From assembly GCF_004770155.1 (NCBI RefSeq), contig NZ_RQFA01000056.1, forward strand, positions 1 to 36,987: a DNA stretch of 36,987 bases, written 5' to 3'. Position numbers and translations under genes: made by a program. Within the stretch, counting starts at the first letter, position 1. Each line of letters starts with the position of its first letter. The notes under the pieces are model-generated. The model was not told the DNA's origin, made no database searches, and saw nothing but the letters and a program-made list of their open reading frames with translations. The stretch comes from Leptospira gomenensis (GTDB lineage Bacteria > Spirochaetota > Leptospiria > Leptospirales > Leptospiraceae). Positions 1 through 12,917 of the stretch are shown here, in pieces.

Positions 1-564
<564 letters not shown>

Positions 565-565
<1 letters not shown>

Positions 566-2143
566 TAAGGTTCCGGAATTTCCGCGGAGAACGATTTCAA
601 ATCGATCGAATAGAATCTATATTTGCCGTCCTGCGAAGTTCCTTCCGCAAAAAAACGATGCAAGGACTTGCGGAACACCAGCGAGGAAAGTTGAAACGTT
701 TCCTGTTTTCCATCCTGTTCCCAAACGATCCTAGTCGAAACTTGATTGTAAGATGCATTAGAAAAAATGAATATCAATTCGTCCTGATCGGTTCCGAACA
801 AGGAGGTTTCGAGTATCGACTCGGAGGAAAAACCGGGAAACGGAACGCAATTTTGAGGTTGAATCAGCCCCCGTTTGAAAAGGACGGAACGGCTTTGTTT
901 GCACAAAAACGCGGGAGCCGAACCGAAGAAGAACGTTCCCTTCCCCTCCTTCTTACGCAGATCCCAAAACGGAGTCGGATTTTTTTCTCCGGCGAACAAG
1001 GATTCATCGATCAATTTCGCATAACGTGAATCCGAATCCGCGGAATCCTCCTGATCGGATTCTTCCGTTTTGGCGGCCGAGCCCTTACCGAGGACGTATT
1101 CGTAAACCGGATCGGAGGAATCGGAATTCAAGATCCGCACCGCTTTCAAAAGATCGGAACTAGGACGTTCGTTTTCGAAATTCTTAAAACAAATTCGTTG
1201 TAAAAGTTCTTCCGATTCGTCACCCGCAGAAAAACCCTTGGAAAGATGGGAGCAGGCTTCCTGTTTTCTTCCGCTGACAAGAAGAGTTTTGGCGGTTTCG
1301 ACTTTCGCGCGTTCCTGCGAAAAGTAGGAACCGCTCATCCAAAAATAACGCGCAGCCGAATCAAATTTTCCCAGATTTCTCAGAAACTTTCCGTAAAGAT
1401 AAAGAAGATCGGATTTCCCTTCTTCGCTTAACGATTTTAACTTACCTCCGGAATAAATCCGTTTGTAAGCGCTTCCCCTTCCCGAATGAAGCGTAAAACT
1501 GATACGCAAAGCGAGCGACGTTTCCGGACTCAGTATTTTATTGGCTTCTCCGAAGGCGTGGATTTTTTCCCAACCGTCGTAATCTCCCGTTTTGATTTTT
1601 ACCGCATAACACGCCTTATATAGAGGGGCGTTTTCCTTTTTGGACAGGATTCGAAATAGATAAGGAATATCCGATTCGGGTTCTTTTTTGCTGGAATTAT
1701 CCGAGACGTCCGTGATATCAGCGTTCGCAGAATCGGAAGATGGAACCGCGACTGCGGATAGGCTCTCCCGCAAAAACTGATCCGGATCGGGAATCGTTCT
1801 ACCACATCCAGAAATCACCGATACGAGAGCCGAAGGCCCTACTCCCAAACCTCCCGCCAATTCGGAAACGATCGCGGGATAACGTCCTTTTTTATCGGTG
1901 ATTTTTCCGGAACGACTCATGATCAAAATCGCAGGAATATACTTGCGATATTTCTCATATAAGAAAAACAAACGAGAAGCGGCCGTTTTACGAACGTCGG
2001 CCTTTTGCGACGTCTTAAGAAGCTCCTCGTATAACGGGATCGAAAAAATTGGATCCTCTTTTTCCATCGAGTAGGCTTCCTCGTACGAAACCGAATGAAG
2101 TCCCAAAGAAAAGAATAAGAATATCGTAATAAAATAAATTACC

Positions 2144-2154
<11 letters not shown>
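565..2154 (-). CDS. Exported TPR-like protein of unknown function
   Basis: Encodes 529 residues. A hydrophobic N-terminal stretch at residues 5-22, followed by a Ser/Val segment, looks like a signal peptide, so the protein is probably periplasmic or outer-membrane associated. The middle (about 30-110 and 170-320) is rich in helical A/L/Y repeats like tetratricopeptide units (for example [20 protein letters not shown]). A Ser/Asp-rich linker lies near 140-165 and an acidic Ser/Asp stretch near 365-380. The C-terminal 130 residues are predicted to be beta-rich and are not recognised. Its start overlaps the end of the penicillin-binding protein gene by 11 bp, which suggests translational coupling and a possible cell-envelope role. 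No catalytic motif is visible. The TPR reading is inference from pattern only. Confidence 0.8.
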
Positions 2155-5035
<2,881 letters not shown>

Positions 5036-5076
5036 CCTCTTAATTGTCGGAGGAATCGACGGATCCGGACAAGCAC

Positions 5077-6060
5077 TTAATTCCCTTTTTCTATCCTTTC
5101 CGTGATTACCGTGAAATCGCTCCCGAGAAATACCTCCGGCGGAATCCGCTCTTCCGACCTTTGCGGAAACATCGAAACCGTCAAAACGCGAAAGCCCAAT
5201 TCCCGAAGACGAAACGTCACCCCGAAACCTTGGTCGCTGTGAAACCTACCGTTGATATGAATCACCTTCCTGCCTCTGGTCAAAAAAGCGTTCGCGATCG
5301 AATCGGTCATCCCGGCGTCCCAAAGATATTGCGCGTCCACGAAACGTCTGACCAAACCCTCGTCTTGAACCGCACCGGGATGTTCCCGTAACGTGTTCCG
5401 AATTTTCGATTCGTAATCTGGTTGGGAGAATTTTCGAATCAAATACTTCGGAGGAAGAAACACGGAACGAATCTTAAACAATTCCTCGAGCCCGGAAGTG
5501 GAAACGAGATTCACGTATTTGCGCGGAACGTTGGACGCAGACACTGGAATTCGATTCTCTTTGGCAAATTGCAAAAACGGCTGATAATCCCTAAGATGGT
5601 TCGGCCAAAGTTTCAAGGAATTGAGAAACGCCCTTTCGCCGATTTGACCGCTTAGATATTCGTCTATGGTTTTTTGCTGGTCCTTTTCGAGCATCTCGAG
5701 CGAAAGAACGACCGGAATTTTCGAGGAGATTTTTTTAAACCAATCCAAACGGATACGATGCCCTTTTACGTCGTCGTGTTCCTCTCCTAATATTAGAATA
5801 TCATAATTATCAAATAAATCAAAAATCGTCTTCGAAGAAACCTCGGCGAAATTTTGACCGGTTTGGATCGAGGCCGGCGTTTCCGAATTCGAATCATCGT
5901 TCGAAACGGCTGCGGAAGGATCGGAAGCCGCCTCGGAAGTCGGGCGTTCTTCCGTAGCCGCAGATACGGAAAAAACAGTACTTCGATCGGAAGAAAACGA
6001 ATCCTCCGTACAAACGAACACCGCGTACAGACAAAACGCGAATAAGCTCGAAACTCTCAA
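5077..6060 (-). CDS. ChaN/PhuW-like haem-associated family protein
   Basis: Encodes 327 residues. The GEEHDD motif (92-97), the LEMLEKDQQ segment (121-129) and the C-terminal [13 protein letters not shown] motif (268-280) match the ChaN-like domain (PF04187, Tiki-related fold), whose best-known members are implicated in haem binding and iron uptake. The molecular function of most members is unknown. Residues 1-20 are hydrophobic and may be an export signal, possibly with a weak lipobox at Cys17. Residues 28-72 form a Ser/Ala/Glu-rich linker. The start codon is TTG, supported by AAGGA nine bases upstream. It sits 41 bp upstream of the PBP gene and 11 bp downstream of the glutathione peroxidase gene, so co-transcription is likely. 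Confidence 0.85.
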   Translation of the reverse strand: MRVSSLFAFCLYAVFVCTEDSFSSDRSTVFSVSAATEERPTSEAASDPSAAVSNDDSNSETPASIQTGQNFAEVSSKTIFDLFDNYDILILGEEHDDVKGHRIRLDWFKKISSKIPVVLSLEMLEKDQQKTIDEYLSGQIGERAFLNSLKLWPNHLRDYQPFLQFAKENRIPVSASNVPRKYVNLVSTSGLEELFKIRSVFLPPKYLIRKFSQPDYESKIRNTLREHPGAVQDEGLVRRFVDAQYLWDAGMTDSIANAFLTRGRKVIHINGRFHSDQGFGVTFRLRELGFRVLTVSMFPQRSEERIPPEVFLGSDFTVITERIEKGN

Positions 6061-6071
6061 AAACGATTTCC

Positions 6072-6623
6072 TTATTTTAAAAGCGCTTCGATCTTCTGGG
6101 TAACTTCGGTTTCATCCGGCTCCACGGAGGAGGAAAATCTCGCTTCGATATTCCCCGTTTTAGAGATGAGAATTTTTTCGAAATTCCATTTCACGTCCCC
6201 CGGATTCGGAGAATTCTGCGTAAGATAAGTATACAAAGGATGTTGGTCCTTACCCTTCACCGAAATCTTGGACATCATGTCGAAGGTGGCTCCCTTTTGA
6301 ATCCGACAAAACGTTTCGATCTCCTGATCCGAACCCGGTTCCTGGCTCAAAAAATTATTGGCCGGAAAACCGACCACGACGAAACCTTTTTCCTTATATT
6401 TTTGAAAAACCTTTTCGAGATGATCGTATTGATACGTATAACCGCATTTAGATGCAACGTTAACCACCATTACCACCTTTCCCTTGTATTTGGAAAGGGA
6501 AACCTCCTTCCCTTTGATGTCCTTTACCTTAAAATCGTAAAAACCTTCTTTGGCGAGAACGGACGCAAACGGAAGAAAACTTCCGAGCAAAGCGGAAACG
6601 AGTAATAACTTGGAATGAAACAT
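6072..6623 (-). CDS. Glutathione peroxidase family thiol peroxidase, exported
   Basis: Encodes 183 residues from the ATG at 6623, preceded by GGAAGG at good spacing. An upstream ATG at 6731 overlaps the preceding gene by ATGA, but it would bury the clear signal peptide [20 protein letters not shown], so I prefer the shorter form. The family reduces peroxides. The peroxidatic Cys60 lies in NVASKCGYT, the family block [13 protein letters not shown] carries the likely resolving Cys106, and Trp146-Asn147 lie in KWNF. The usual catalytic-tetrad Gln (FPCNQF) is Asn90 here (FPANNF), a variation also known in bacterial relatives. It has a cysteine active site, so it is more likely thioredoxin-dependent than glutathione-dependent. 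The signal peptide places it in the periplasm or envelope. Confidence 0.92.
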   Translation of the reverse strand: MFHSKLLLVSALLGSFLPFASVLAKEGFYDFKVKDIKGKEVSLSKYKGKVVMVVNVASKCGYTYQYDHLEKVFQKYKEKGFVVVGFPANNFLSQEPGSDQEIETFCRIQKGATFDMMSKISVKGKDQHPLYTYLTQNSPNPGDVKWNFEKILISKTGNIEARFSSSVEPDETEVTQKIEALLK

Positions 6624-6727
6624 GGATTTATACCTTCCGAAAAGAAGTCTAAATCCGTACGTTCGCGGCTTCAATCGTTTTTCGCGGAGGGGGAACCTTC
6701 TTTCGGTCGTAAGCCCGAACAGATATC

Positions 6728-7717
6728 TCAATCGATACGAATCGCGATTTTACCGATCGTTTTCTTATCCTCCAATTTTTGATGCGCATCGCCGATCCGA
6801 TTCCAGGAAAAAATTTCCGGATCTAAAACCGGCCGCAAAACACCGGTCTCCGCCAAGCGGGAAATTTCTCGGAGGATTTTACCGTGTTGCTCCCTGCCTT
6901 CGTCGTACAAAAGCGGAAGGAGCATAAAAACGATCGCGAGATCCAGGCTTTTGGAATGCGCCGCCCCGAGCTGAAACGAACCGGAACCGTCTATCGTCAC
7001 AGCCTTACCGTTTCGTTTTACCGAAGCGATCGCAGTTTCAAAGCCGCTGCCTCCGCCCGTATCCAAGGCGAAATCCAATTCCCCGTTTCCGAACGCCTTA
7101 GCCGACGCGGCACGAATTTCCTCGATCGACCTTCCGCTGACGACTTCCGCACCCAAACTCGACGCCAAGGTTTGTTTTTCCAAACCGCTCGCCGTGGCTA
7201 AGACCCGCGCACCGGCCCAACGAGCCAGCTGAACGGCGACATGACCCACTCCACCGGCACCTCCGGTAATCAATATCTTATTTCCGGCCTGAATTTTTCC
7301 CTTATCGAAAAGACCTTCCCAAGCGGTGATCGAAACGAGAGGAAGAGCGGCGGCTTCTACAAAACTCAGATTTTTAGGCTTCGGAGCCAACAGCCTCGCG
7401 TCGGCGAGAATCCATTCCGCGAGAGCACCTCCGGTTCCGATGACACCGCCCACACATCCGAACACTTCGTCGCCCGATTTCCAATCCCGTACGTCGGAAG
7501 CGACCTCCTCCACGATTCCAGCGACGTCTCCGTGTAAAACCGCGGGGAATTTCGGCGCAATCGGAGGACCGAACTTGCGTATTTTCGTGTCCACCGGATT
7601 TACGCTCGTCGCTTTAACTCGGATCAAAACGTGTCCCGGAACGAGAATCGGTTTGGCGATCTCCGCCGTTTCGAAAACGTCGGTCCCACCGAAACGATTG
7701 ATGACGATTGCTTTCAT
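6728..7717 (-). CDS. Zinc-independent medium-chain reductase (NADPH:quinone oxidoreductase family)
   Basis: Encodes 329 residues. The N-terminal GroES-like domain has the [14 protein letters not shown] block (34-47) and the family HGDVAGIV segment (62-69). The Rossmann domain has [14 protein letters not shown] (152-165). The structural-zinc cysteines of alcohol dehydrogenases are absent, which fits the quinone reductase branch that transfers hydride from NADPH to quinones or enones in the cytosol. AGGAG precedes the ATG. It is the first gene of the minus-strand block ending at 565 and is divergent from a LysR gene, the classic layout for a LysR-controlled quinone reductase. The substrate cannot be assigned. 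Confidence 0.9.
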   Translation of the reverse strand: MKAIVINRFGGTDVFETAEIAKPILVPGHVLIRVKATSVNPVDTKIRKFGPPIAPKFPAVLHGDVAGIVEEVASDVRDWKSGDEVFGCVGGVIGTGGALAEWILADARLLAPKPKNLSFVEAAALPLVSITAWEGLFDKGKIQAGNKILITGGAGGVGHVAVQLARWAGARVLATASGLEKQTLASSLGAEVVSGRSIEEIRAASAKAFGNGELDFALDTGGGSGFETAIASVKRNGKAVTIDGSGSFQLGAAHSKSLDLAIVFMLLPLLYDEGREQHGKILREISRLAETGVLRPVLDPEIFSWNRIGDAHQKLEDKKTIGKIAIRID

Positions 7718-7753
7718 GAAAAAAACTCCTGATTACGAAGGCCATGATAACCC

Positions 7754-7799
7754 GGAAATATAATTTCCACAATATCTTGAATTCGAAAGAGATTCTTTC
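7754..7799. promoter_or_regulatory. Two perfect 6-3-6 inverted repeats between the LysR and quinone reductase genes
   Basis: GGAAAT-ATA-ATTTCC lies at 7754-7768 and GAAAGA-GAT-TCTTTC at 7785-7799. Their centres are 31 bp apart, about three helical turns. They lie in the short divergent intergenic region where a LysR activator would bind. The second repeat is adjacent to the LysR start. Binding is inferred from position and symmetry only. Confidence 0.45.
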
Positions 7800-7803
7800 C
7801 GAA

Positions 7804-8695
7804 ATGGAAAGAATGAACCTGGAAAGTATCGTCGATTTGGAAGTCTTCGAAGCGGTATGTACGGAGGGGAATTTCGCGAAAGCCGCGCGCAAAATCGGAA
7901 TATCGATTCCCTCGATCAGCAAACGTATTTCGAGATTGGAACGAGCGCTCAAAGTCACCTTATTCGAACGTACGACGAGGACGATCCGTTTGACGGACGC
8001 GGGCGATCGGTTTCGGATCAGAGCCGAGCGGATTTTAACGGAACTCAAACAGGCCGAAAAGGAAGCGGGAGAAGAAAAGGAACTGAAGGGGAAAATCCGA
8101 ATCACCGCGCCCGCTCCGTTTTGCGACGAGATTGTTTCCCTCGATAGCCGCGGAATTTCGGATACGGCACCCGGAAATCCAATTGGAGATCGTATTCGGA
8201 AACGAAAAATTCAACCTCATAGAAAATAAGTTCGATTTGGGAATCAGAATCATGAAACCCATCCGGGGACAGCGTTGCGAGGTCCTGCTGCCCAATCCGA
8301 TCGTCGCAGTGGCGTCGCCTTCGTATCTTGAAAAGGTCGGAACACCGGCCCATATCTCCGAATTAAGGAATCATCCTGTCCTTTTCGTGGACGAACAGGC
8401 CAACGTGCGCGTGCCCGGAATTAAAAAAAAACTCGCCGAACTTTCCGCGGATCGCGCCGTTCGATCCAACGACGGCTCCTTCCTTTGCGAAACGATCGCG
8501 CAGGGAAGCCCGGGGATTCTTTTTCGTTCCGTTTGGGACGTGGAAAAACTTTTGGAATCAGGAAAACTAAAAAGGGTATTTCCCGACCTATCGTTGAATT
8601 CGGAAACGGCAATATGCGCGCTCTTCCCCTCGCGGGAGAATCCCCCGCGCCGCGTAGTCAGATTCGTGGAATTTCTGAAATCAAGAATATTATAA
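7804..8695 (+). pseudogene. LysR-family transcriptional regulator with an apparent frameshift
   Basis: The winged-helix DNA-binding domain is complete (LEVFEAVCTEGNFAKAARKIGIS, then SISKRISRLERALKVTLFERTTR) in the frame of 7804. The frame is lost just after KIRITAPAPFCDE, near 8120-8137, where it continues into unrelated residues and stops at 8229. The effector domain resumes at once one base later as PSIAAEFRIRHPEIQLEIVFG and runs to 8695. Removing one T from the GTTTCCC at 8133-8139 would restore a 296-residue protein of normal LysR length. This is either a recent inactivation or a sequencing error in a short homopolymer. The gene is divergent from the quinone reductase, its likely target. 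Starts at 7744 (weak) and 7813 are alternatives. Confidence 0.8.
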
Positions 8696-8699
8696 AATT

Positions 8700-9347
8700 C
8701 TAAACTGCGATCCCGTCAAAAAAGGTAAGAATGTCGGAATCGTCCGATTCTAGATGATCCAAGGCGGTTTCCACGACGGAATCGAGATAATACGCGTAGT
8801 TTTTATAACTCTTCAAAAAAGTTTTGGTTTCTTCCACGCGGTCTGCGGGAAGTTTTTCCTGAACGATCAGTTGAAAGAGCGCCAAAACCCCGAACGCGGA
8901 TTTGAGAGGATCAGGAGTCGCGGCGATTTTTAGAATTTCGTCCGGATCCACTTCCGCAAACGAAGGCAAAAGATCCGTGATCAATTCCAAAGCGCCGATC
9001 GGAATCTGACGGTCCAATGATTTTACGTAATTGATGATGGCTCGATAGGAACGGCTGTCGCCGACTCGGGAAAGAATCTGGACCGCACCGGAAAGAAGTC
9101 TTTTGTGATATCCCCAAGACAATCTTCCCGAATCCGCGTCGCGCATCACCTGATACAAAAAACTCCACACGAACTTATCGTTGGAAATCGCTTTCTCCGA
9201 AAGTTCGCCCAACCATTCGTCGAAGGCGGGGTTTTCCATTTCTTTGGAAAGGAATTCCACCAACTCGGTGGGACTTTTGGAATCGGGCAGTTGATTCTTT
9301 TTGCGCATAGATGCCCGATTATCTTCTAGAGAAGTTTCCTTTTCCAT
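8700..9347 (-). CDS. Hypothetical alpha-helical protein (possible HEAT-like)
   Basis: Encodes 215 residues without signal peptide or membrane helix, so it is probably cytosolic. GGAG seven bases before the ATG at 9347 supports this start. The body from about residue 25 is a succession of amphipathic helices with a segment resembling HEAT-type solenoids (SRVGDSRSYRAIINYVKS, then ALELITDLLPSF). I recognise no catalytic motif and no family. Its stop codon lies four bases from that of the LysR gene on the other strand, leaving no room for a separate terminator. Confidence 0.75.
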   Translation of the reverse strand: MEKETSLEDNRASMRKKNQLPDSKSPTELVEFLSKEMENPAFDEWLGELSEKAISNDKFVWSFLYQVMRDADSGRLSWGYHKRLLSGAVQILSRVGDSRSYRAIINYVKSLDRQIPIGALELITDLLPSFAEVDPDEILKIAATPDPLKSAFGVLALFQLIVQEKLPADRVEETKTFLKSYKNYAYYLDSVVETALDHLESDDSDILTFFDGIAV

Positions 9348-9547
9348 TCTTTTTCTCCATAGATGGGACGAAATTCCGGAAAAAACAAAAACGTTCCCGA
9401 AGGAAATCGGATTCGAAACACGGAGCCGTTATCGACCTAAAACAAGGAAGATAGCGCTTTGGCCCGATTCCGAAAATCGCCGTTTTTCAACGAAAAAAAA
9501 TATCTCTTTGACACGTAGGAATTCCGCCCCAAAACGAAAGAACCGCA

Positions 9548-9769
9548 ATGAACCCACTTTCTACGCAAATTTTTCAGGACATTTATCTCGCTTCCCAATC
9601 CGGTAGAATTCTGACGATGGAGGATTTGGAAATCAATACGGCCAAATCCGCGTATCAACTCAGACCGCATCTGGAGGATTTGAAGGAATCCAGCCTCGTC
9701 GTCGAACACCCGGAAGGATTTCAGATCGCGCCGTCCGGAAAACATTACTACAAAAGCCGCTGGGGATAA
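9548..9769 (+). CDS. Small hypothetical protein, possible winged-helix fold
   Basis: Encodes 73 residues. The order of helices followed by LKESSLVVEHPEGFQIAPSGKHYY resembles the recognition helix and wing of small winged-helix DNA-binding proteins, although no family is recognised. A purine-rich GAAAGAA lies eight bases before the ATG, a modest ribosome binding site. It stands alone between a minus-strand hypothetical gene and a 343-bp gap. Codon use looks like the neighbours. Function unknown. Confidence 0.6.
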   Translation: MNPLSTQIFQDIYLASQSGRILTMEDLEINTAKSAYQLRPHLEDLKESSLVVEHPEGFQIAPSGKHYYKSRWG

Positions 9770-10112
9770 AACTCGGGCCCACATCCGTTCATTGGTCCCG
9801 TTTTCCTTTTTTAAGGAAATTTATATCGGAATTTCCTCTCCCTACGACGACGGAACTAAAAGAGCCGAATTTTCGTAACTACGACCGTATTCGAAAACGG
9901 AAGAACCTTATATGGAGACGAAGTTCCGATTCCAACCGGGCGGAATGCGAAGGTCGTAACCGAATACGGGGTTCTCCGTTTATAATAACGGAAATTCTTT
10001 CTCTAAAATCCGAACAGGCCGTTGCTCCAAAAAATATTAAACTATTATAAATTTAGAATATTCTAAATTTTACGAATTTAACGAGCCGCGTTCCGTGGAA
10101 AAGCGGAAACGA
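9770..10112. other. 343-bp gap with AT-rich palindrome
   Basis: No convincing gene is present on either strand. A weak hairpin TTTCCTT-TTTT-AAGGAAA lies near 9808-9825, just after the small gene. The right part contains the palindrome listed separately. Two partly related segments (CGACCGTATTCG and GGTCGTAACCGAATACGG) near 9880-9980 could fold, but I cannot assign a riboswitch class. Confidence 0.5.
10049..10070. repeat. Perfect 22-bp palindrome
   Basis: The core AATTTAGAATATTCTAAATT (10050-10069) is a perfect palindrome that extends one base on each side. It lies 43 bp downstream of the transporter stop codon. A related but gapped palindrome, AGTTTAGAA-TT-TTCTAAACT, follows the thiolase gene at 27383-27402. 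Both lie after genes, which fits a small processing or termination hairpin as well as a protein site. Confidence 0.6.
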
Positions 10113-11042
10113 CTATTCCGTTTTTTGCGCCGTCCCGGAATTTTCCAGGGAGGAACCCGTATTCGGATTTCGGTTTAATAAAAAAACGGCGAGGACGGCG
10201 AAAAAACCTCCGATGGTGGTCGTAAAACTCGGAATCTCTCCCAAAAAAAACCAACTCCCCAAAAGCGCCGTCACCGGAACGAGAAAGATAAAGGAACTCG
10301 CGGTCCTCGATCCGAGTTTGGAAGAAGCGAAAAAATAAACCGTGGTTCCGAACGTGGTCGAAATCGCCGCGAGATAAACGATCTGAATCCAAAAAAACGA
10401 ACCGGCATAAATCGCATTCCCGACGCCGAAAGGAAGCGCCAGGACCAAATCGATCAGAGTGCCTATGGAAAATACGTAAAAGCTATAGACCATCGGAGAA
10501 ACGGATTGCCCGGCGCTGTGACTATTCATACTCAAAAGCGCCCAACTGAAGGCGCAAAGAAGAAAAAATAAATTTCCCGATTGGAAGAGCGAATTCCAAT
10601 CCAAATCCCACAAACGCAGAAGCACACAACCGCCGATCAAACCGAAAACTAAACCGATTCCCGCTTGAGCCGAAGGTAATTTTTTTTGAAACGAATGTAC
10701 GATTACGTAGGTGAAAATCGGATTCATCGTCGTCACGAGAACTCCGCCCGCACCCGCAAGACCGCTGCTCAATCCCAAAAGAAAAAATTGATTGTAGACC
10801 GTGTAAAGAATTCCGCCTAACGCAACTTGGAAAAACGCCTTCCTACCCGGAAGTCGGAAGGATTCCTTTCTCCAGACAACGACGGGCAACAGGGAAACGG
10901 CGGTCACCAAAAACCGCCAGAAGATGATGACGTTCGGATGTTGAACGCCTACGATCAGTTTGGCGGAAGGCCAAGCGAATCCCCAGGAAACCATGGCGAT
11001 CACGAGAAGAAGATAAAATTTTGCGCTAGCGTTCGAAGGCAT
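10113..11042 (-). CDS. EamA/DMT superfamily transporter
   Basis: Encodes 309 residues with about ten hydrophobic helices arranged as two EamA repeats (about 8-140 and 150-292), the signature of drug/metabolite transporters in the inner membrane. Typical EamA words are visible: MVSWGFAWPSAKL near the N-terminus, WRFLVTA, and in the second half FFLGEIPSFTTTIGGFFAVLAVFLL. Members export or import amino acids, nucleotide sugars or other small metabolites, and the substrate here cannot be predicted. The ribosome binding site is weak. It follows lpxD on the same strand with an 83-bp gap, so it may be co-transcribed with it or have its own promoter. Confidence 0.88.
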   Translation of the reverse strand: MPSNASAKFYLLLVIAMVSWGFAWPSAKLIVGVQHPNVIIFWRFLVTAVSLLPVVVWRKESFRLPGRKAFFQVALGGILYTVYNQFFLLGLSSGLAGAGGVLVTTMNPIFTYVIVHSFQKKLPSAQAGIGLVFGLIGGCVLLRLWDLDWNSLFQSGNLFFLLCAFSWALLSMNSHSAGQSVSPMVYSFYVFSIGTLIDLVLALPFGVGNAIYAGSFFWIQIVYLAAISTTFGTTVYFFASSKLGSRTASSFIFLVPVTALLGSWFFLGEIPSFTTTIGGFFAVLAVFLLNRNPNTGSSLENSGTAQKTE

Positions 11043-11125
11043 AAAAGGAAAGAACCTCTTTTACCAATTTCGAAAATCGAAAAGTAGATTCAATCCTTAC
11101 TTGTCGATCCAAGAATCGAAGCCGA

Positions 11126-12139
11126 TCAATGTTTCGCGCGATTGCGGTGTTCCCGAACGAGTTCGGGAAGTTTAGACATCGAGGAATGAATCCTATGCAT
11201 CTCCAAGGCCGGTTTGGCGGGAATTCCGAAATACGCCACTTTCTCCGAGCTGTCTTCCGTAAGACCGGACATTCCCATCAGGATGGAATTTTTTTTCATC
11301 GTGATTCCCTCCGCAACGGCGGCTTGCCCTCCCAGAATCACCCCGTCTTCCAAAGTGACCGATCCGGCGAGAACCGTTCCGCCCGCGATGTAAACGTAAT
11401 TGCCGACACGACAGTTGTGTGCGATATGAACGTGGTCGTCGAACTTAGTATGATTTCCGACTGTGGTCGTTTCGATCGTGGCTCGATCGACGGTGCAACA
11501 AGCGCCCATTTCCACGTGATCTCCGATCACTGAAATTCCTATCTGAGGCACCTTATAACGGACTCCGCCTTTATCATAAAAACCGAAACCGTCCGCTCCG
11601 ATCACGGTGTTCGCGTGAATCATATTATATTTTCCTAAAATACAATCGTAACCGATAACAACCCCCGACTTTAAAACAGTTCCTTCTCCGATTTTCGCCC
11701 CGCTTTCGACGACCACGTTCGGAAAAATCTGACAACCGTCTCCGATCTCCGCGTTTTCCGAAATCGTTACGAAGTCCATAATCGTGACGTTCTTTCCTAT
11801 TTTCGCGCTCGGATGAATGCTCGCTTTGGAGGAGAGAAAGACGGAAAGCATCGGCTTTTTTTCGAAAAGCGAAAGAAGTTCTATGAATTTCAGCCTGGCT
11901 TTATCCTCGGTAACGATCAACGCGGAAGGGAATTCTCCGGCTAACGCGGGAATGGTGAGCGCGAGCAAAACCTCCTTCGCCTTAGGGTTGGAAGTGAGAT
12001 ATTTTTTCGCTTCGAAATAATAAATCCGATCGGCGCAAACTTCGGAATGATTTTCGATATCACCGACGGCGTTGATTTCCAAATCCCCGTCACCCCTGAG
12101 TTCTAACCCGAGCCTTTGCGCTAAATCCCTTGCTTTCAT
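11126..12139 (-). CDS. lpxD: UDP-3-O-acylglucosamine N-acyltransferase
   Basis: Encodes 337 residues, the normal LpxD length. The enzyme adds the second, N-linked acyl chain from acyl-ACP in lipid A biosynthesis, in the cytosol at the membrane. An N-terminal uridine-binding domain (1-100) is followed by a left-handed beta-helix of hexapeptide repeats (about 105-300, for example HPSAKIGKNVTI) and a C-terminal helix pair. The catalytic His241 lies in HIAHNC, and the adjacent DHVHIAHN block is typical. Leptospires commonly carry more than one lpxD-like gene and make lipid A from a diamino sugar, so acyl and sugar specificity is not predictable. The ribosome binding site is weak. Confidence 0.95.
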   Translation of the reverse strand: MKARDLAQRLGLELRGDGDLEINAVGDIENHSEVCADRIYYFEAKKYLTSNPKAKEVLLALTIPALAGEFPSALIVTEDKARLKFIELLSLFEKKPMLSVFLSSKASIHPSAKIGKNVTIMDFVTISENAEIGDGCQIFPNVVVESGAKIGEGTVLKSGVVIGYDCILGKYNMIHANTVIGADGFGFYDKGGVRYKVPQIGISVIGDHVEMGACCTVDRATIETTTVGNHTKFDDHVHIAHNCRVGNYVYIAGGTVLAGSVTLEDGVILGGQAAVAEGITMKKNSILMGMSGLTEDSSEKVAYFGIPAKPALEMHRIHSSMSKLPELVREHRNRAKH

Positions 12140-12260
12140 GATTCAAATATTTCGAATCCAAAAAAAGGACTCAACTCGTTTTTTCCTTTTTACAAAATCC
12201 CGAACGTCGAATTTCGATTTATAAATTACGAAGCAACGCCGCCCGCTCTTTTTTATCACA

Positions 12261-12281
12261 TTACAACTTGATAAATTGTAA
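12261..12281. promoter_or_regulatory. Inverted repeat upstream of lpxD
   Basis: TTACAA and TTGTAA flank a nine-base centre in the 172-bp gap between leuD and lpxD. It could be an operator for lpxD or part of the leuD 3' region. It is only moderately symmetrical. Confidence 0.25.
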
Positions 12282-12311
12282 ACGTTTCCAAAAACGGACG
12301 GTGTTCGTTAT

Positions 12312-12917
12312 TCAAGGAACGTCGTTTTCCAAAACGGATTCAAATTCTTGAATTTTAGAATCGTATTTCATAGTCAAATCCACGTCGTCCCATCCATTTC
12401 GAATTCTTCCCGAAGCGGATTCGGGCAAAAAGAATTCGTATTTTTTTTCTCCTGCAATGAGGACTAACGTATCCAAATCCACCGAAATCACCGAGCCTTC
12501 GTTTCCCTCCACGAAAGCGAGAATTTCTTCGACTTCTTCCTGGGACAATCGAACGAGTGCGATTCCGTTTTTGGCGCAGTTCCCGAAAAAAATATCCGCG
12601 AACGAAGGAGCCACAACGACTCGGAATCCGAAATCCGCCAGAGCCCAAGGCGCGTGTTCCCTGCTGGAACCGCATCCGAAATTCTCTCCCGCAATCAGAA
12701 CGCTGGCCTGTGAATATCTATGTCGGTTTAATATGAAATCCGGATTCGGGATTTTGCCTTCTTCGTCCAAATATCTCCAGTTGTGGAAAAGATGTATTCC
12801 GAAACCGGTGCGCTCCACCTTCTTCATAAATTGTTTGGGGAGAATCTGATCCGTGTCTATGTCCTTTCGAAATAAAGGCGCGGCGAAACCTTTGTGTGTC
12901 GTCCAGGAGCGATTCAT
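12312..12917 (-). CDS. leuD: 3-isopropylmalate dehydratase small subunit
   Basis: Encodes 201 residues, a typical LeuD length. With LeuC it isomerises 2-isopropylmalate to 3-isopropylmalate in leucine synthesis. In leptospires, which make isoleucine through citramalate synthase, the same enzyme type also isomerises citramalate. The swivel-domain motif [17 protein letters not shown] lies at 77-93, and the N-terminal [12 protein letters not shown] block is typical. The ATG overlaps the leuC stop by four bases (ATGA), giving translational coupling and equal subunit production. Confidence 0.96.
   Translation of the reverse strand: MNRSWTTHKGFAAPLFRKDIDTDQILPKQFMKKVERTGFGIHLFHNWRYLDEEGKIPNPDFILNRHRYSQASVLIAGENFGCGSSREHAPWALADFGFRVVVAPSFADIFFGNCAKNGIALVRLSQEEVEEILAFVEGNEGSVISVDLDTLVLIAGEKKYEFFLPESASGRIRNGWDDVDLTMKYDSKIQEFESVLENDVP

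Noticed and set aside
6624..6731. Longer peroxidase start with ATGA overlap
   Set aside because: The added residues are basic and would precede a clear signal peptide.
9800..10048. Possible riboswitch before the transporter gene
   Set aside because: It lies downstream of that minus-strand gene, and no known riboswitch core is visible.
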